The notes: generated by a model from the letters alone, not told the origin. 64,000 nt of DNA from B73-G16 sp964611295 (GCA_964611295.1 CAZSWV010000003.1:62001-126000); one strand, 5' to 3'. Shown: positions 1 to 9,758, numbered from the stretch's first letter. Made by a program: numbers and translations.

Positions 1-3000
1 ATGGACGAAGCCCTTGAGGTGCTCGAAGAACATTACGACAGGATAAAGGGAAGGCCCCTTGAGGTCGTAAAGGGGAGACTTGAGGAGATCTTGAGCCGAA
101 TACCCCTTGAGGAGATCTCCGGCCTTGCCTTCACTGGGAAAGGCAGCAAGCTTTTGGCTGAGATCCTTGAAGCACCCTTTTACAACGAGGTAATAGCCCA
201 AACCAAAGCCGTGGAACGGTTTTATCCGGAGGCACGCACCATTATAGACATCGGGGGTCAGGACTCTAAGTTCATTTTATTAGAACAAGAAGGGGGCAAA
301 CTCAGGATAAAGGACTTTGGTATGAACACCCTGTGTGCCGCAGGAACCGGCAGCTTCTTGGACCAACAGGCGAGCCGTCTCGGGTTGACCATCGAGGAGT
401 TTTCGCTCCTTGCACTGAAGTCCAAGAACCCGCCTCGTATCGCAGGTCGTTGTAGCGTTTTTGCCAAAAGTGACATGATCCACTTACAACAGATAGCTAC
501 TCCGGACTACGACATAGTAGCCGGGCTCTGTTATGCCCTTGCACGTAACTTTAAGAGCAACATAGCAAGGGGGGCAGAACTCAGGCCTGTGGTGGTCTTC
601 CAAGGAGGGGTAGCAGCCAATTTGGGCATGCGAAAGGCCCTAAAGGAGGTCCTTGAGCTTGAGGACCACGAGTTCCTTGTACCTACCCATTTTGCCTCAA
701 TGGGGGCAATAGGCGCAGTGCTTTTGGCCCTTGAAGAAGGGGCGATGAGGGGTCTTGGAGGTCTTAAACCCCTTGAGACCTTCCTCAGCTCTTATAAACA
801 GGAGTACAGCTCCTGGGAACCCCTAAGCCTAAGCGAATCGCACCTTAAACCAAAGGCCCATGTTTGGGTCTCAAAACCCGAAGTGGGCAAGAAGATCCCA
901 GCCTACCTCGGTATAGATGTGGGGTCCATATCCACCAACTTGGTGGTGATAGACGAACAAGGGAGGGTCCTCGCGAAGCGTTACCTCATGACAGCGGGAA
1001 GGCCCTTGGAAGCGGTGCGCCAAGGTTTAAAGGAGATAGGCGAAGAGATAGGCCACCTCGTGGAGATAAAAGGGGTGGGGACCACTGGTTCAGGGCGCTA
1101 CCTCACAGGGGACTTCGTGGGGGCTGATGTGGTGAGGAACGAGATCACCGCACAGGCGACAGCTGCCATCCACATAGACCCAGAGGTAGACACCATTTTC
1201 GAGATAGGGGGACAGGACTCCAAATACATAAGCATCGACCGCGGGGTGATAGTGGACTTTGAGATGAACAAGGTTTGCGCAGCCGGAACCGGCAGTTTCC
1301 TTGAGGAACAGGCCGAAAGGCTGGGCCTTGACGTGAAATCCAATTTCCAGGAATTGGCCCTTAAGGCCCCTGCGCCGGTGAAGATGGGGGACCGTTGTAC
1401 TGTCTTCATCGAATCAGACCTCATACACCACCAACAGCGCGGGGCAAGGTTAGACGACCTCGTGGCTGGTCTCTGCTATTCCATCGTGCTGAACTACTTG
1501 AACAAGGTAGTTGGTGACAGGAGGATCGGCCAGAAGATCTTCTTCCAAGGAGGAACCGCCTTCAACAAAGGGGTGGTGGCGGCCTTCGAGAAGGTCTTGG
1601 GACGTCCCATTACGGTACCTCCACATCATGAGGTCACTGGAGCGATAGGGGCTGCCCTTTTGGCCATGAAGGAAAGGACCTGGGAGAAATCCAACTTCAA
1701 GGGTTTTGACCTCTCGAACCGCCGCTATGAGATAAACACCTTCGAATGCAAAGGTTGCCCCAATATGTGCCTGATCAGGAAGGTCACCATTGAAGGCGAG
1801 AGGGATCCTCTATATTACGGGAGCCGTTGTGAAAAGTACGATGTGTTGAGGCGGCGTAAGAAGTCAGAGATACCTGACCTATTCCGTGAAAGGGAGAGGT
1901 TGCTTTTGGCCCCCTACCCTGGAGAAGATAGGCTTCCGGAGGAGGCCCCTCAGGTAGGGATACCAAGGTGTTTGGCCTTCATGGAACTTTTGCCCTTTTT
2001 TAAGGCCTTTTTCACAGAACTTGGATTCAAAGTGGTCCTTTCGGACAGGACTAACAAAGAACTCATACGCCAAGGGGTGGAGGCCGTGGTGGCCGAAACC
2101 TGTTTCCCCGTCAAGGTGGGTCACGGCCATGTGTTAAACCTCCTTCAGAAGGGGCTTAAACGGATCTTTGTCCCGAGCATCGTGGGGATGCCCAAGTTCC
2201 ACCCAGATATGGAGCACTCGCAAAACTGCCCGTATGTACAATCCTTCCCCTATGTGATCAGGTCAGCCATTCCCTTTGAGGACTATGGGGTGGAGTTGCT
2301 TAGCCCGGTGGTGCCCTTCGGGTGGGGCGAAAAAGAAGTAGAGGAGGCCCTGATAGAATTCGGATGCTCCCTGGGCAAAAGCCCTTCAGAGGTTAGATGG
2401 GCCCTAAGGTGCGCATGGGATTTCTACCAGAGGTTCCTCAAGGCCTGCAAGGCCAAGGGGCGTGAGGTTTTGGAAGAGCTGAAGGGTTGGGAAAGGGCCA
2501 TGGTGATAGTGGGAAGGCCTTACAACACCTGTGATCCAGAGGTAAGCCTTGAGATACCCAAGAAGCTGAGGGAGATGGGCGTTTTGGCAATCCCCATGGA
2601 CTTTTTGCCTTTGGAAGAAAAGGCGAACAGGGAGGGTGTGAAGGAGATGTACTGGCGCTATGGCCAGAGGATCCTGGCCTGTGCCCATTTCATCCGGGAG
2701 GACAAGAGGCTATACCCCATTTACATATCCAACTTCGGCTGTGGTCCTGACTCCTTTATCATCCACTTCTTTAGGGAGATAATGGGCGACAAACCCGCCT
2801 TGATCTTAGAGATAGATGAACACAGCGCAGATGCAGGGATTATAACGAGGCTTGAGGCCTTTATGGACAGCCTTAAGAACGCCAAACCCAAAGGTTCGGT
2901 CTTCCAAAGACGTGGTAGGATAGGGGGTGACCCAGAAAGGGTCATATACATACCTTATATGTGCGACCATGCCTTTGCCTTTAAGGCAGCCTTTGAGGCC

Positions 3001-4155
3001 TGTGGGGTGAAGGCCGAGGTCTTCCCTGAATCTGACCAAGAGACCCTCTTCTGGGGAAGGAAATACACTTCGGGGAAGGAGTGCCTGCCTTGTGTCTTGA
3101 CCACTGGTGACATGGTGCGCATTGTGAAAAGCCCAGGGTTTGACCCAAAGAAAGCGGCCTTTTTCATGCCTTCGGGAAACGGTCCGTGCCGATTCGGCCA
3201 ATACCATCGCTTTCATAGGAAGGTCCTGGACGAACTGGGCTTTGAGGACGTCCCTATCTATTCACCCAATCAGGACGAAACCCTTTACAGGGACCTTGGC
3301 ATCTTGGGGTCTAAGTTCTCCAGGCTCGGCTGGTGGGCCATAGTGGGGGTAGATTTACTGCAGAAGAAGCTTCTAGAGACCCGTCCCTATGAGGTGAACC
3401 CCGGTGAGGCCGAAAGGACCTATTGGGAGTGTTTGAATGGGTTCTGTGAGCTCTTACGAAGGGACCCTGACATAGAGGAGGTGGTTCAATACCTCATCTC
3501 CTGCAGGAACCGCATGGACGCTATCCCTCTAAAGGACAAAGGGAGCAAACCCAAAATAGGGGTAGTTGGGGAGATTTACATTCGGCTTAACCGTTTTGGG
3601 AACGAAGACGTCATAAAGAAGATAGAGCAGCTCGGGGGTGAAGCGAGGCTTGCCCCGTTAACTGAATGGGTGCATTACATAAACAAAATGGCCAAGCGAA
3701 GGGCTTCAAAGAGAAAGCACTGGAAAAACCTAATGGGTATCCTCATAAGGGAGTTTTACCAACACAAGGACGAGAGGAAACTTGCCGAGGCCTTCTATGG
3801 TTCTATAGAAGAGCCGCTTGAACCACCGACAGAGTGGATCCTTAACTTGGCAAGTCCCTATGTCCATGATTCCTTTGAAGGCGAGGCCATTCTAACCATC
3901 GGTAAGACCATCGATTACGCCTTGAAGGGGGCCTCGGGGGTAGTTAACGTCATGCCCTTCACTTGTATGCCTGGAACCATTACTACGGCTATCTTGAAGC
4001 GATACAAGGAGCTAAACGGCAATTTCCCTGTTCTCAACATCTCTTATGATGGGCAAGAACAGGGAGACGTCTTGACGCGCCTTGAGGCCTTTATGTATCA
4101 AGTGAGGCAGTACCAAGAAAGGCTTAAAGAAAAAGGGCTTCAAGGGGAACCATAG
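1..4155 (+). CDS. Giant acyl-CoA dehydratase activase-related protein (5' end outside window)
   Basis: At least 1384 residues. It holds two ASKHA-fold activase (BadF/BcrA) domains in tandem, followed by a DUF2229-type region and a 2-hydroxyglutaryl-CoA dehydratase D-component-like region. Domain 1 keeps IDIGGQDSKF (about 82-91) and MNTLCAAGTGSF (108-119), but its phosphate-1 motif (DxGS) is missing, so the true start lies upstream of base 1. Domain 2 is complete, with GIDVGSISTN at 304-313, a second GGQDSKY and a second CAAGTGSF. A Cys cluster CKGCPNMC lies at 583-590. Such proteins are common in anaerobes. By analogy with HgdC they are ATP-driven electron donors, but the substrate of this giant form is not established. 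Its 3' end overlaps the convergent gene by 16 nt. Confidence 0.9.
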   Translation: MDEALEVLEEHYDRIKGRPLEVVKGRLEEILSRIPLEEISGLAFTGKGSKLLAEILEAPFYNEVIAQTKAVERFYPEARTIIDIGGQDSKFILLEQEGGKLRIKDFGMNTLCAAGTGSFLDQQASRLGLTIEEFSLLALKSKNPPRIAGRCSVFAKSDMIHLQQIATPDYDIVAGLCYALARNFKSNIARGAELRPVVVFQGGVAANLGMRKALKEVLELEDHEFLVPTHFASMGAIGAVLLALEEGAMRGLGGLKPLETFLSSYKQEYSSWEPLSLSESHLKPKAHVWVSKPEVGKKIPAYLGIDVGSISTNLVVIDEQGRVLAKRYLMTAGRPLEAVRQGLKEIGEEIGHLVEIKGVGTTGSGRYLTGDFVGADVVRNEITAQATAAIHIDPEVDTIFEIGGQDSKYISIDRGVIVDFEMNKVCAAGTGSFLEEQAERLGLDVKSNFQELALKAPAPVKMGDRCTVFIESDLIHHQQRGARLDDLVAGLCYSIVLNYLNKVVGDRRIGQKIFFQGGTAFNKGVVAAFEKVLGRPITVPPHHEVTGAIGAALLAMKERTWEKSNFKGFDLSNRRYEINTFECKGCPNMCLIRKVTIEGERDPLYYGSRCEKYDVLRRRKKSEIPDLFRERERLLLAPYPGEDRLPEEAPQVGIPRCLAFMELLPFFKAFFTELGFKVVLSDRTNKELIRQGVEAVVAETCFPVKVGHGHVLNLLQKGLKRIFVPSIVGMPKFHPDMEHSQNCPYVQSFPYVIRSAIPFEDYGVELLSPVVPFGWGEKEVEEALIEFGCSLGKSPSEVRWALRCAWDFYQRFLKACKAKGREVLEELKGWERAMVIVGRPYNTCDPEVSLEIPKKLREMGVLAIPMDFLPLEEKANREGVKEMYWRYGQRILACAHFIREDKRLYPIYISNFGCGPDSFIIHFFREIMGDKPALILEIDEHSADAGIITRLEAFMDSLKNAKPKGSVFQRRGRIGGDPERVIYIPYMCDHAFAFKAAFEACGVKAEVFPESDQETLFWGRKYTSGKECLPCVLTTGDMVRIVKSPGFDPKKAAFFMPSGNGPCRFGQYHRFHRKVLDELGFEDVPIYSPNQDETLYRDLGILGSKFSRLGWWAIVGVDLLQKKLLETRPYEVNPGEAERTYWECLNGFCELLRRDPDIEEVVQYLISCRNRMDAIPLKDKGSKPKIGVVGEIYIRLNRFGNEDVIKKIEQLGGEARLAPLTEWVHYINKMAKRRASKRKHWKNLMGILIREFYQHKDERKLAEAFYGSIEEPLEPPTEWILNLASPYVHDSFEGEAILTIGKTIDYALKGASGVVNVMPFTCMPGTITTAILKRYKELNGNFPVLNISYDGQEQGDVLTRLEAFMYQVRQYQERLKEKGLQGEP

Positions 4156-4910
4156 CTCTTTACGGGGTTCCTTAAGGTACCTATCCCTTCGATCCGTATT
4201 TCTACTACGTCGCCTTCCTTAAGGGGACCTATGCCTGAAGGGGTGCCTGTTGCGATGACATCTCCAGGCATAAGGGTCATCACCTTTGATACGAAACACA
4301 GCAGCTCAAGGGGGCTAAAGACCATCTTCGAGGTACGGCTCGATTGTTTAAGTTGGCCGTTTACCAGGGTTTCTATCTTCAGGTCCGATGGGTCTATATC
4401 GGTGACTATCCATGGTCCTAAAGGGGCAAAGGTGTCAAATCCTTTTGCCCTTGTCCATTGGCCATCGCGTAGCTGGAGGTCTCGGGCTGTAACGTCGTTG
4501 AAACAACAATATCCAAGTACGTATTTGTGGGCTTCTTCTAAACGCACATCTCTACAGGGCTTAGCCACCACTAGGGCAAGTTCTCCCTCGTAATCTACCC
4601 TTTGAGAATCGGGGGGTAGGAATATAGGTTCATCAGGCCCTATGACGGCCGAAGGGGGTTTAAGGAATATCACTGGTTCTTTGGGCACCTCTAGTCCTAC
4701 CTCCTCGGCATGATCCTTGTAGTTCAACCCCACCCCAACTACCTTAGTGGGTAGGACCGGAGGGAGAAGTTTTACCTCGGATAGTTCGGTTTTGACCCTC
4801 AGAGGCCTCATCCCTTTAAATGGATCCCCTTCCTGGAGTTCTATAACTCCACCTTCAATGACCCCAAAGCAACATCTCCCGTTTCTCAAATAGACCCTGA
4901 CTATCTTCAA
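4140..4910 (-). CDS. Fumarylacetoacetate hydrolase family protein
   Basis: About 256 residues with the FAH/HpcE C-terminal fold. Signatures are VGVGLNYKDHAEEVG, the acidic metal-binding segment VDYEGELALVV, GYCCFNDVTARDLQ and GDVIATGTPSGIG. The family cleaves C-C bonds or isomerises/decarboxylates 2-oxo acids in aromatic and dicarboxylate catabolism; the substrate here is unknown. I chose TTG at 4910 (product MKIVRV) because GGAGG lies about 8 nt upstream. An in-frame TTG at 4925 has no ribosome binding site. The gene is divergent from the URO-D-like gene, and its 3' end overlaps the giant activase. A role in organic-acid breakdown alongside the TRAP transporter is inference from location only. 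Confidence 0.88.
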   Translation of the reverse strand: MKIVRVYLRNGRCCFGVIEGGVIELQEGDPFKGMRPLRVKTELSEVKLLPPVLPTKVVGVGLNYKDHAEEVGLEVPKEPVIFLKPPSAVIGPDEPIFLPPDSQRVDYEGELALVVAKPCRDVRLEEAHKYVLGYCCFNDVTARDLQLRDGQWTRAKGFDTFAPLGPWIVTDIDPSDLKIETLVNGQLKQSSRTSKMVFSPLELLCFVSKVMTLMPGDVIATGTPSGIGPLKEGDVVEIRIEGIGTLRNPVKSYGSP

Positions 4911-4942
4911 CCTCTTCTCCTCCAATAGTTTTTAAGGGCATG

Positions 4943-4972
4943 TTGCCAAGTTCTTGCTGAGTATTCTATAAA
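4943..4972 (+). promoter_or_regulatory. Candidate sigma-70 promoter for the URO-D-like gene
   Basis: TTGCCA at 4943-4948 and TATAAA at 4967-4972 are separated by 18 bp. Transcription would begin near 4979, leaving a leader of about 33 nt that includes an AAGGGGG ribosome binding site before the TTG start at 5012. The site lies in the divergent intergenic region. Confidence 0.5.
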
Positions 4973-5011
4973 AAAGGCAACTTTTAAATACAGAACTAAG
5001 GGGGTTAAGCC

Positions 5012-6319
5012 TTGGCATCCCAAAGGCAGAAAGAAGCGGTGGAAAAGTGGATTTTGGCTGAAGACTTCATTTTTAAAGACAATCACGCAAAGAAAAGGTA
5101 CCAAACATATTTGCAGAGGTTTGTCGACTCGGTCTTTTTGGAGAAACAACCTGATAGGGTCCCTGTATTCATAACGGGTACCTTTCTTGTCCCGAACCTT
5201 TATGGCTTGAGTCCTTACGAGGCTATGTACGACTACGAGGCTGTGATCGAAGCCCACATCAGGTTTTTAAGGGATTTTGACCCGGACTATGCCCTTACCC
5301 CAACCACCATAGGATCAGGTAAGGTCCTTGAAATCATAGGTTTCAAACAGTATAGATGGCCGGGCCATGGGGTTCCTTCGACTTCTGTCTACCAATACGT
5401 AGAAAGACCCTATATGGAAGACCACGAATACGAGATCCTTATCAATGATCCCTCGGATTTTTGGTTGAGATGTTATCTCCCCAGGGTGTGTGAAGTTTTT
5501 GAACCCTTTGCCAAAATACCGCCCTTAACAGACCTATGGGAGATTATCAACTATACCCCCTTTTTTTCTGCCTTCGGTATAGATGAGGTCCAGAAGGCCT
5601 TAAACAAGCTTTCAGAAGCAGGAAAGGAGGCGAAGTCTTGGGTAGAGAAAGTCAAGTCCTTCTCTTTAGAAGCCAAAGCCTTAGGATATCCTGTGCTAGT
5701 TGGCGGGACCACGAAGGCGCCCTTCGATTTAATTGCTGACACGTTGAGGGGAACCAAAGGTGCTTTAATTGATATGTACAAGAGGCCAGACCTATTACAA
5801 AAAGCATTGGAGCGGCTTACTCCCATAGCCATTTTGCAAGGAATAAGAGGGGCAAGAGCTAGTGGTAATCCTGTGGTATTTATACCCCTTCATAAGGGCA
5901 GCGACGAATTTATGTCTGATAGGCAATTTAAGACGTTCTATTGGCCAACCTTAAGGACCCTTATCGAGGGACTTGTGGAAGAAGGTTGCATACCTTACGT
6001 ATTCGCGGAAGGCTCTTTTAACAGTCGTTTGGATTACCTTAAAGAACTGCCCAAAGCTTCCTGTTTTTGGAGGTTTGAGAGGACAGACATGGCAGAGGCC
6101 AAAAAGAAAGTGGGCGATTGGGTCTGTATTTCAGGTAACGTACCCCCTGCCATACTAATGCATGGCAGTCCCCAAGAAGTGAAGGATTATTGCAAAAGAC
6201 TTATAGATACCTGCGCAGCTGGTGGTGGCTTTATTCTATCCCCCGCTTCAACTCTTGACGAAGCCAGGCCAGAAAACATAAAGGCTATGATTGAAATATG
6301 CAGGGAATATAAAGGTTAG
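5012..6319 (+). CDS. Uroporphyrinogen decarboxylase (URO-D) superfamily protein
   Basis: 435 residues with the URO-D/methylcobamide:CoM-methyltransferase fold. This superfamily includes heme-pathway decarboxylases and the methyltransferases of corrinoid-dependent demethylation. Segments such as PVLVGGTTKAPFDL and the C-terminal GGGFILSPASTLDEARPENI resemble the methyltransferase-like branch. The His-x-Cys zinc motif of MtaA/MtbA is not visible. E333, C351 and C372 (the last two separated by 20 residues) are candidate metal ligands. No heme genes are nearby, so a demethylase-like role is more plausible than HemE, but this is inference. Start is TTG at 5012, with AAGGGGG about 7 nt upstream. 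The gene ends 3 bp from the convergent dctM stop. Confidence 0.75.
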   Translation: MASQRQKEAVEKWILAEDFIFKDNHAKKRYQTYLQRFVDSVFLEKQPDRVPVFITGTFLVPNLYGLSPYEAMYDYEAVIEAHIRFLRDFDPDYALTPTTIGSGKVLEIIGFKQYRWPGHGVPSTSVYQYVERPYMEDHEYEILINDPSDFWLRCYLPRVCEVFEPFAKIPPLTDLWEIINYTPFFSAFGIDEVQKALNKLSEAGKEAKSWVEKVKSFSLEAKALGYPVLVGGTTKAPFDLIADTLRGTKGALIDMYKRPDLLQKALERLTPIAILQGIRGARASGNPVVFIPLHKGSDEFMSDRQFKTFYWPTLRTLIEGLVEEGCIPYVFAEGSFNSRLDYLKELPKASCFWRFERTDMAEAKKKVGDWVCISGNVPPAILMHGSPQEVKDYCKRLIDTCAAGGGFILSPASTLDEARPENIKAMIEICREYKG

Positions 6320-6322
6320 CGT

Positions 6323-7627
6323 TCAATAGGTGATATAAGCTGGAAGAAATGTTACGATGATTGGGAAAACAGTTATAATAACTGTCGCAATGATAAGGGC
6401 AACTACAAAAGGAATAATGCCTTTAAATATTTGCTCTATTGGAACATCCTGAACAATTCCTTTTACTACAAACACGTTAACACCTACAGGTGGTGTCAAA
6501 ACGCCCATTTCTCCCAGTAGCACTATAATGACACCGAACCAAATTGGATCAAATCCTAATTCTGTTACAAGAGGGTAAAATATAGGTACAGTTAATACTA
6601 TCAAAGCCATTGAATCCATAAAAAACCCTCCGAAAAAGTAGGTGAGCATTATGATCACCATCACAACTATAGAAGGGACATTGAGGGATTTCACAAATTC
6701 TATCAATTCAAAGGGAATCCTCGTAACCGCGATGAAGTAACCGAAAAGGGTAGCACCTACGATGATGAAGAACACCATACACGAAGTCCTTAGGCCTTCT
6801 CGACAGGCCCAAAGCAAGGCCTTTTTGTTCAATTTCCCTCTGGCTAAGCCTATCACTAACGCGCCAGCAGCCCCTACTGCTCCTGCTTGTGTCGGGCTAA
6901 ACCATCCTAAGAAAAGACCTCCCAATGCCAATGCAAACAATATTGCTACTTCTGTAACGTTGACAAGGACCTTTACCTTTTCCTTAAAGGTAAAGTTCTT
7001 CCCCCTAGGTGCTACTTCAGGTCGTTTCAAACACGTTAAGTAAACCGTCAAAGCAAAAAGCAAACTCACCAAAATCCCTGGTAGGATCCCTGCCACGAAA
7101 AGTTTGCCAATAGATTGTTCCGTTAATATCCCATAGATTATGAGCACTGTACTAGGGGGAATCAATATCCCCAATGTTCCACCTGCAGCAACTGTTCCAC
7201 TTGCAAAAGAATCATCGTAACCGTACTTTCTCATCTCGGGTAAAGCAATCTGCCCCATTGCTGCAGTTGTAGCTGTACTTGAACCACATATTGCGCCAAA
7301 ACTAGCACATGCAAAAATCGTAGCTATGCCTAACCCACCTCGCCAGTGGCCTAACCACGTGTAAGCAGCCCTATAAAGTCTCTCACTTATACCTGAAGCC
7401 GATGCAAATGTACCCATTAACACGAACATTGGTATTACACTAAGGGGATAGGAAGAAAGCTCTTCAAAAAAAACCCGAGATATCATCAGCAAAGCACCAT
7501 CTAAGTTTGTCAACCAAATAAGCCCACAAAAGCCCACAACGCCCATCGCAAATGCAACAGGCATCCCTAAAAGAAATAACAATATCAGACAACATATCCC
7601 TATAACTCCTATATCTCCCGGACTCAT
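6323..7627 (-). CDS. dctM: TRAP transporter large permease DctM
   Basis: 434 residues, very hydrophobic, with the length and repeated membrane helices expected of the DctM/SiaM transport subunit. Family hallmarks include GTFASASGISERLY, CASFGAICGSSTATTAAMG and an internal repeat with FGVIIVLLGEMGVLTPPVGVNVFV. It would form the Na+- or H+-coupled inner-membrane channel working with the DctQ and DctP genes just upstream. ATG at 7627 is preferred over TTG at 7630 because AGGGGT is about 7 nt upstream. The gene is AT-richer than the flanking operons. The substrate is probably a C4-dicarboxylate or other organic acid and cannot be read from the permease. Confidence 0.93.
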   Translation of the reverse strand: MSPGDIGVIGICCLILLFLLGMPVAFAMGVVGFCGLIWLTNLDGALLMISRVFFEELSSYPLSVIPMFVLMGTFASASGISERLYRAAYTWLGHWRGGLGIATIFACASFGAICGSSTATTAAMGQIALPEMRKYGYDDSFASGTVAAGGTLGILIPPSTVLIIYGILTEQSIGKLFVAGILPGILVSLLFALTVYLTCLKRPEVAPRGKNFTFKEKVKVLVNVTEVAILFALALGGLFLGWFSPTQAGAVGAAGALVIGLARGKLNKKALLWACREGLRTSCMVFFIIVGATLFGYFIAVTRIPFELIEFVKSLNVPSIVVMVIIMLTYFFGGFFMDSMALIVLTVPIFYPLVTELGFDPIWFGVIIVLLGEMGVLTPPVGVNVFVVKGIVQDVPIEQIFKGIIPFVVALIIATVIITVFPIIVTFLPAYITY

Positions 7628-7649
7628 CAAAATACCCCTAATCCTTTGT

Positions 7650-8150
7650 TTATGTCTTACGTAATTCTTCCGAAATTCTTTCTAAATACTTTAAAACAAA
7701 AGGCAACAACCCAATAGATATAACCAAAGGGAAAGGGAACAAAGGAATTTTGGCGGTAGCACTATGTTCTCCGCTTTTGTAAAAAGAATAACCTAATAGT
7801 GCCAACCGCCATATAGCTATAGAGGTAAAAGCTATGAGTACAAAATACACACAAAGGTTTATGACTTTTTGAGATTTTCTGGATAGTCTTCTTAAGAAGA
7901 ACTCTACCGTAATATGTCTGCCCGCTAATAACGTAGCACCTGCAGACAACGAAATAGCAACAACCTGAGATAACATTACAATATCTATTGCACCAAATAG
8001 CCTCCACTTTAAAAGTTTAGCTCCAACAATATCTACACATGTCACACACATTATCACAAGGATAGCTACAGCTCCTATACTTTCAAGTTGGTGCGAAATA
8101 TACTGCACAAACTTCCCCTCTTTTTCTCCTAAAGAACACAACCTCCGCAT
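7650..8150 (-). CDS. dctQ: TRAP transporter small permease DctQ
   Basis: 166 residues with four hydrophobic segments. The pattern is typical of DctQ, with GAVAILVIMCVTCVDIVGAKLL in helix 1 and AISLSAGATLLAGRHITVEFF in helix 2. It is the membrane partner of DctM in the tripartite transporter. It lies between dctP (34 nt gap) and dctM (22 nt gap) in one operon. ATG at 8150 has a weak AGAGG upstream. A GTG at 8108 preceded by GAGGGG is a plausible shorter start giving MQYISHQLE. Assignment rests on hydropathy, length and gene order. Confidence 0.88.
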   Translation of the reverse strand: MRRLCSLGEKEGKFVQYISHQLESIGAVAILVIMCVTCVDIVGAKLLKWRLFGAIDIVMLSQVVAISLSAGATLLAGRHITVEFFLRRLSRKSQKVINLCVYFVLIAFTSIAIWRLALLGYSFYKSGEHSATAKIPLFPFPLVISIGLLPFVLKYLERISEELRKT

Positions 8151-8184
8151 TACAGAAAAACCTCTTTCTACTGCTCTGGACCTC

Positions 8185-9300
8185 TCATTTCACAACTACC
8201 AAGTTCTCTGGGAGGATTGCTTCTGGCCCTGCAGGAGAAGGTATGTGCAGTTCTATTTGCTGTTTAGTCCAGTAGTCAATTCGTTGTTTAATAAAATCTA
8301 TCCATCCTCTTACTTCGCTTTCTTTGTAACCTTTTTCCACCATGCGTTTCACGTAACTTTCTATCACAGGCTGCACGGCTTCGACCCACCTTTTAGCTTC
8401 AGTGTCTGGTAGCCAATAAAATTGCACACCGCGTTCTCTAGCAAACTTCATCCCTGCAAATTCATTCGAATTCCACCTTAACATAAACAATTCGTTGTAT
8501 TCACCAACCAATTGATCAAAGACCGGTTTCAGGTCCTTTGGAAGGCGTTCATAACTGGCTTTGTTCATTATGAAATAAAAAGGATAAGGATGAGTAACCT
8601 GCCAAATGGAAGTCACATACTTAACCACCTCACCTAAACGGAAAGACCTTAGGGTCTCGAAGTTCGAAACATCGCCATCCAGTACACCTTTGGACAAAGC
8701 GTCATATACCTCAGGCATAGGGGTAGGCGCAGGTGTTGCCCCCAAAGCCTTTACCACTTCACCTGCAATTCCAGGTGCCCGTAAGGTCAAGCCCTTTAGG
8801 TCCTCTAACCTTTTGATCTGCTTCTTGGTAGTCAAGATAGCACTTGGAGAAGAAGTGTTCATAAACAAGACCTTAACGGCATCAAATTCCTTTGGTCTAA
8901 ACCTGTTGTAAAAGTCGTTAAGCACATGGCTACTAACCCATACACTCGTATAGCCCAACGGTAAACCAACTACCTCTGTAACAGGCATCTTCCCTGGAGT
9001 ATAGTAAATATGAGAATACCCAATATCCGCTAATCCCGTTGCAACACCTTCAAAAATCGCAGGGGCTTTCAAAAGAGAACCAGCAGGATAATAGTCCACC
9101 TTTATGCGCCCGCCAGTTCTTTTTTCTAACTCTTTACAAAAGTCCTCTATTAACATGGATTGGGGTGCCGTAGGAGGCATATAATGGGCGACTTTAAGAC
9201 GCACTTCTTCTTTCGGATAAGTTACCTTTAGCCCAAATACAAACCAAAATATCAAAATACAACAATATACCAATCCCCTCTGTCCCTTTATTGCTGTCAT
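8185..9300 (-). CDS. dctP: TRAP transporter substrate-binding protein DctP
   Basis: 371 residues. An N-terminal signal peptide (hydrophobic stretch about 10-25) precedes a periplasmic DctP fold beginning VRLKVAHYMPPTAPQ. The family core LEDLKGLTLRAPG with the conserved carboxylate-binding Arg is present, as is ALSKGVLDGD. It captures the substrate in the periplasm for DctQM. ATG at 9300 has GGAGGG 7 nt upstream. Its promoter must lie in or beyond the 100-N gap that begins 24 bp upstream. Substrate specificity is not deducible. Confidence 0.92.
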   Translation of the reverse strand: MTAIKGQRGLVYCCILIFWFVFGLKVTYPKEEVRLKVAHYMPPTAPQSMLIEDFCKELEKRTGGRIKVDYYPAGSLLKAPAIFEGVATGLADIGYSHIYYTPGKMPVTEVVGLPLGYTSVWVSSHVLNDFYNRFRPKEFDAVKVLFMNTSSPSAILTTKKQIKRLEDLKGLTLRAPGIAGEVVKALGATPAPTPMPEVYDALSKGVLDGDVSNFETLRSFRLGEVVKYVTSIWQVTHPYPFYFIMNKASYERLPKDLKPVFDQLVGEYNELFMLRWNSNEFAGMKFARERGVQFYWLPDTEAKRWVEAVQPVIESYVKRMVEKGYKESEVRGWIDFIKQRIDYWTKQQIELHIPSPAGPEAILPENLVVVK

Positions 9301-9323
9301 TACACACCCTCCTTTTGAAAAAA

Positions 9324-9423
9324 NNNNNNNNNNNNNNNNNNNNNNNNNNNNNNNNNNNNNNNNNNNNNNNNNNNNNNNNNNNNNNNNNNNNNNNNNNNNN
9401 NNNNNNNNNNNNNNNNNNNNNNN
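9324..9423. other. Assembly gap of 100 Ns
   Basis: Exactly 100 unknown bases, the conventional filler for a gap of unknown length. The regulatory region of the TRAP operon, and possibly whole genes, may be missing here. Linkage between the TRAP operon and the polyamine genes is therefore scaffold-level only. Confidence 0.99.
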
Positions 9424-9729
9424 TATTTGTTTTCATTATACTAATTTTCGCCTTCTGTCAAGTGCATGAAATTTAATGGTAAGCGCAGGTTGTGAAAAGT
9501 ACTTTCCGAAGAAGAAACGGCGATAGTGTTGAGCCTGCACATATAGGACCACCATTCCTTTAATGCTTGCTTTAATTCCTAGAGTTATCCCTCCAAGGAA
9601 CTTTTGCCCTTTACTTTTAAATCCAAAAGCCTCCTGATTAAGGACAAAAAGTATTTAATAAAGTCAAACTTTGACAAGGGGAACAAAGGGGGTTGACTTT
9701 TTTGGGGGGATGACTATACTTTCGCACAG

Positions 9730-9758
9730 GCAATTACCCAAAGGGGTGGTTGCTTTTT
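9730..9758 (+). terminator. Rho-independent terminator-like hairpin upstream of speD
   Basis: A 10-bp stem (two G-U pairs) is formed by 9730-9739 and 9744-9753 with the loop AAAG, followed directly by TTTTTAATTTTT. It probably ends a plus-strand transcript entering from the gap, which would imply that an unseen gene lies there. It is too close (about 3 nt) to the start predicted from the promoter-like pair at 9693-9720 to attenuate that transcript sensibly. Confidence 0.6.

Noticed and set aside
9424..9660. Riboswitch or tRNA in the region after the gap
   Set aside because: No T-loop signature, no recognised riboswitch core; only a short imperfect inverted repeat. Left as unexplained intergenic sequence.
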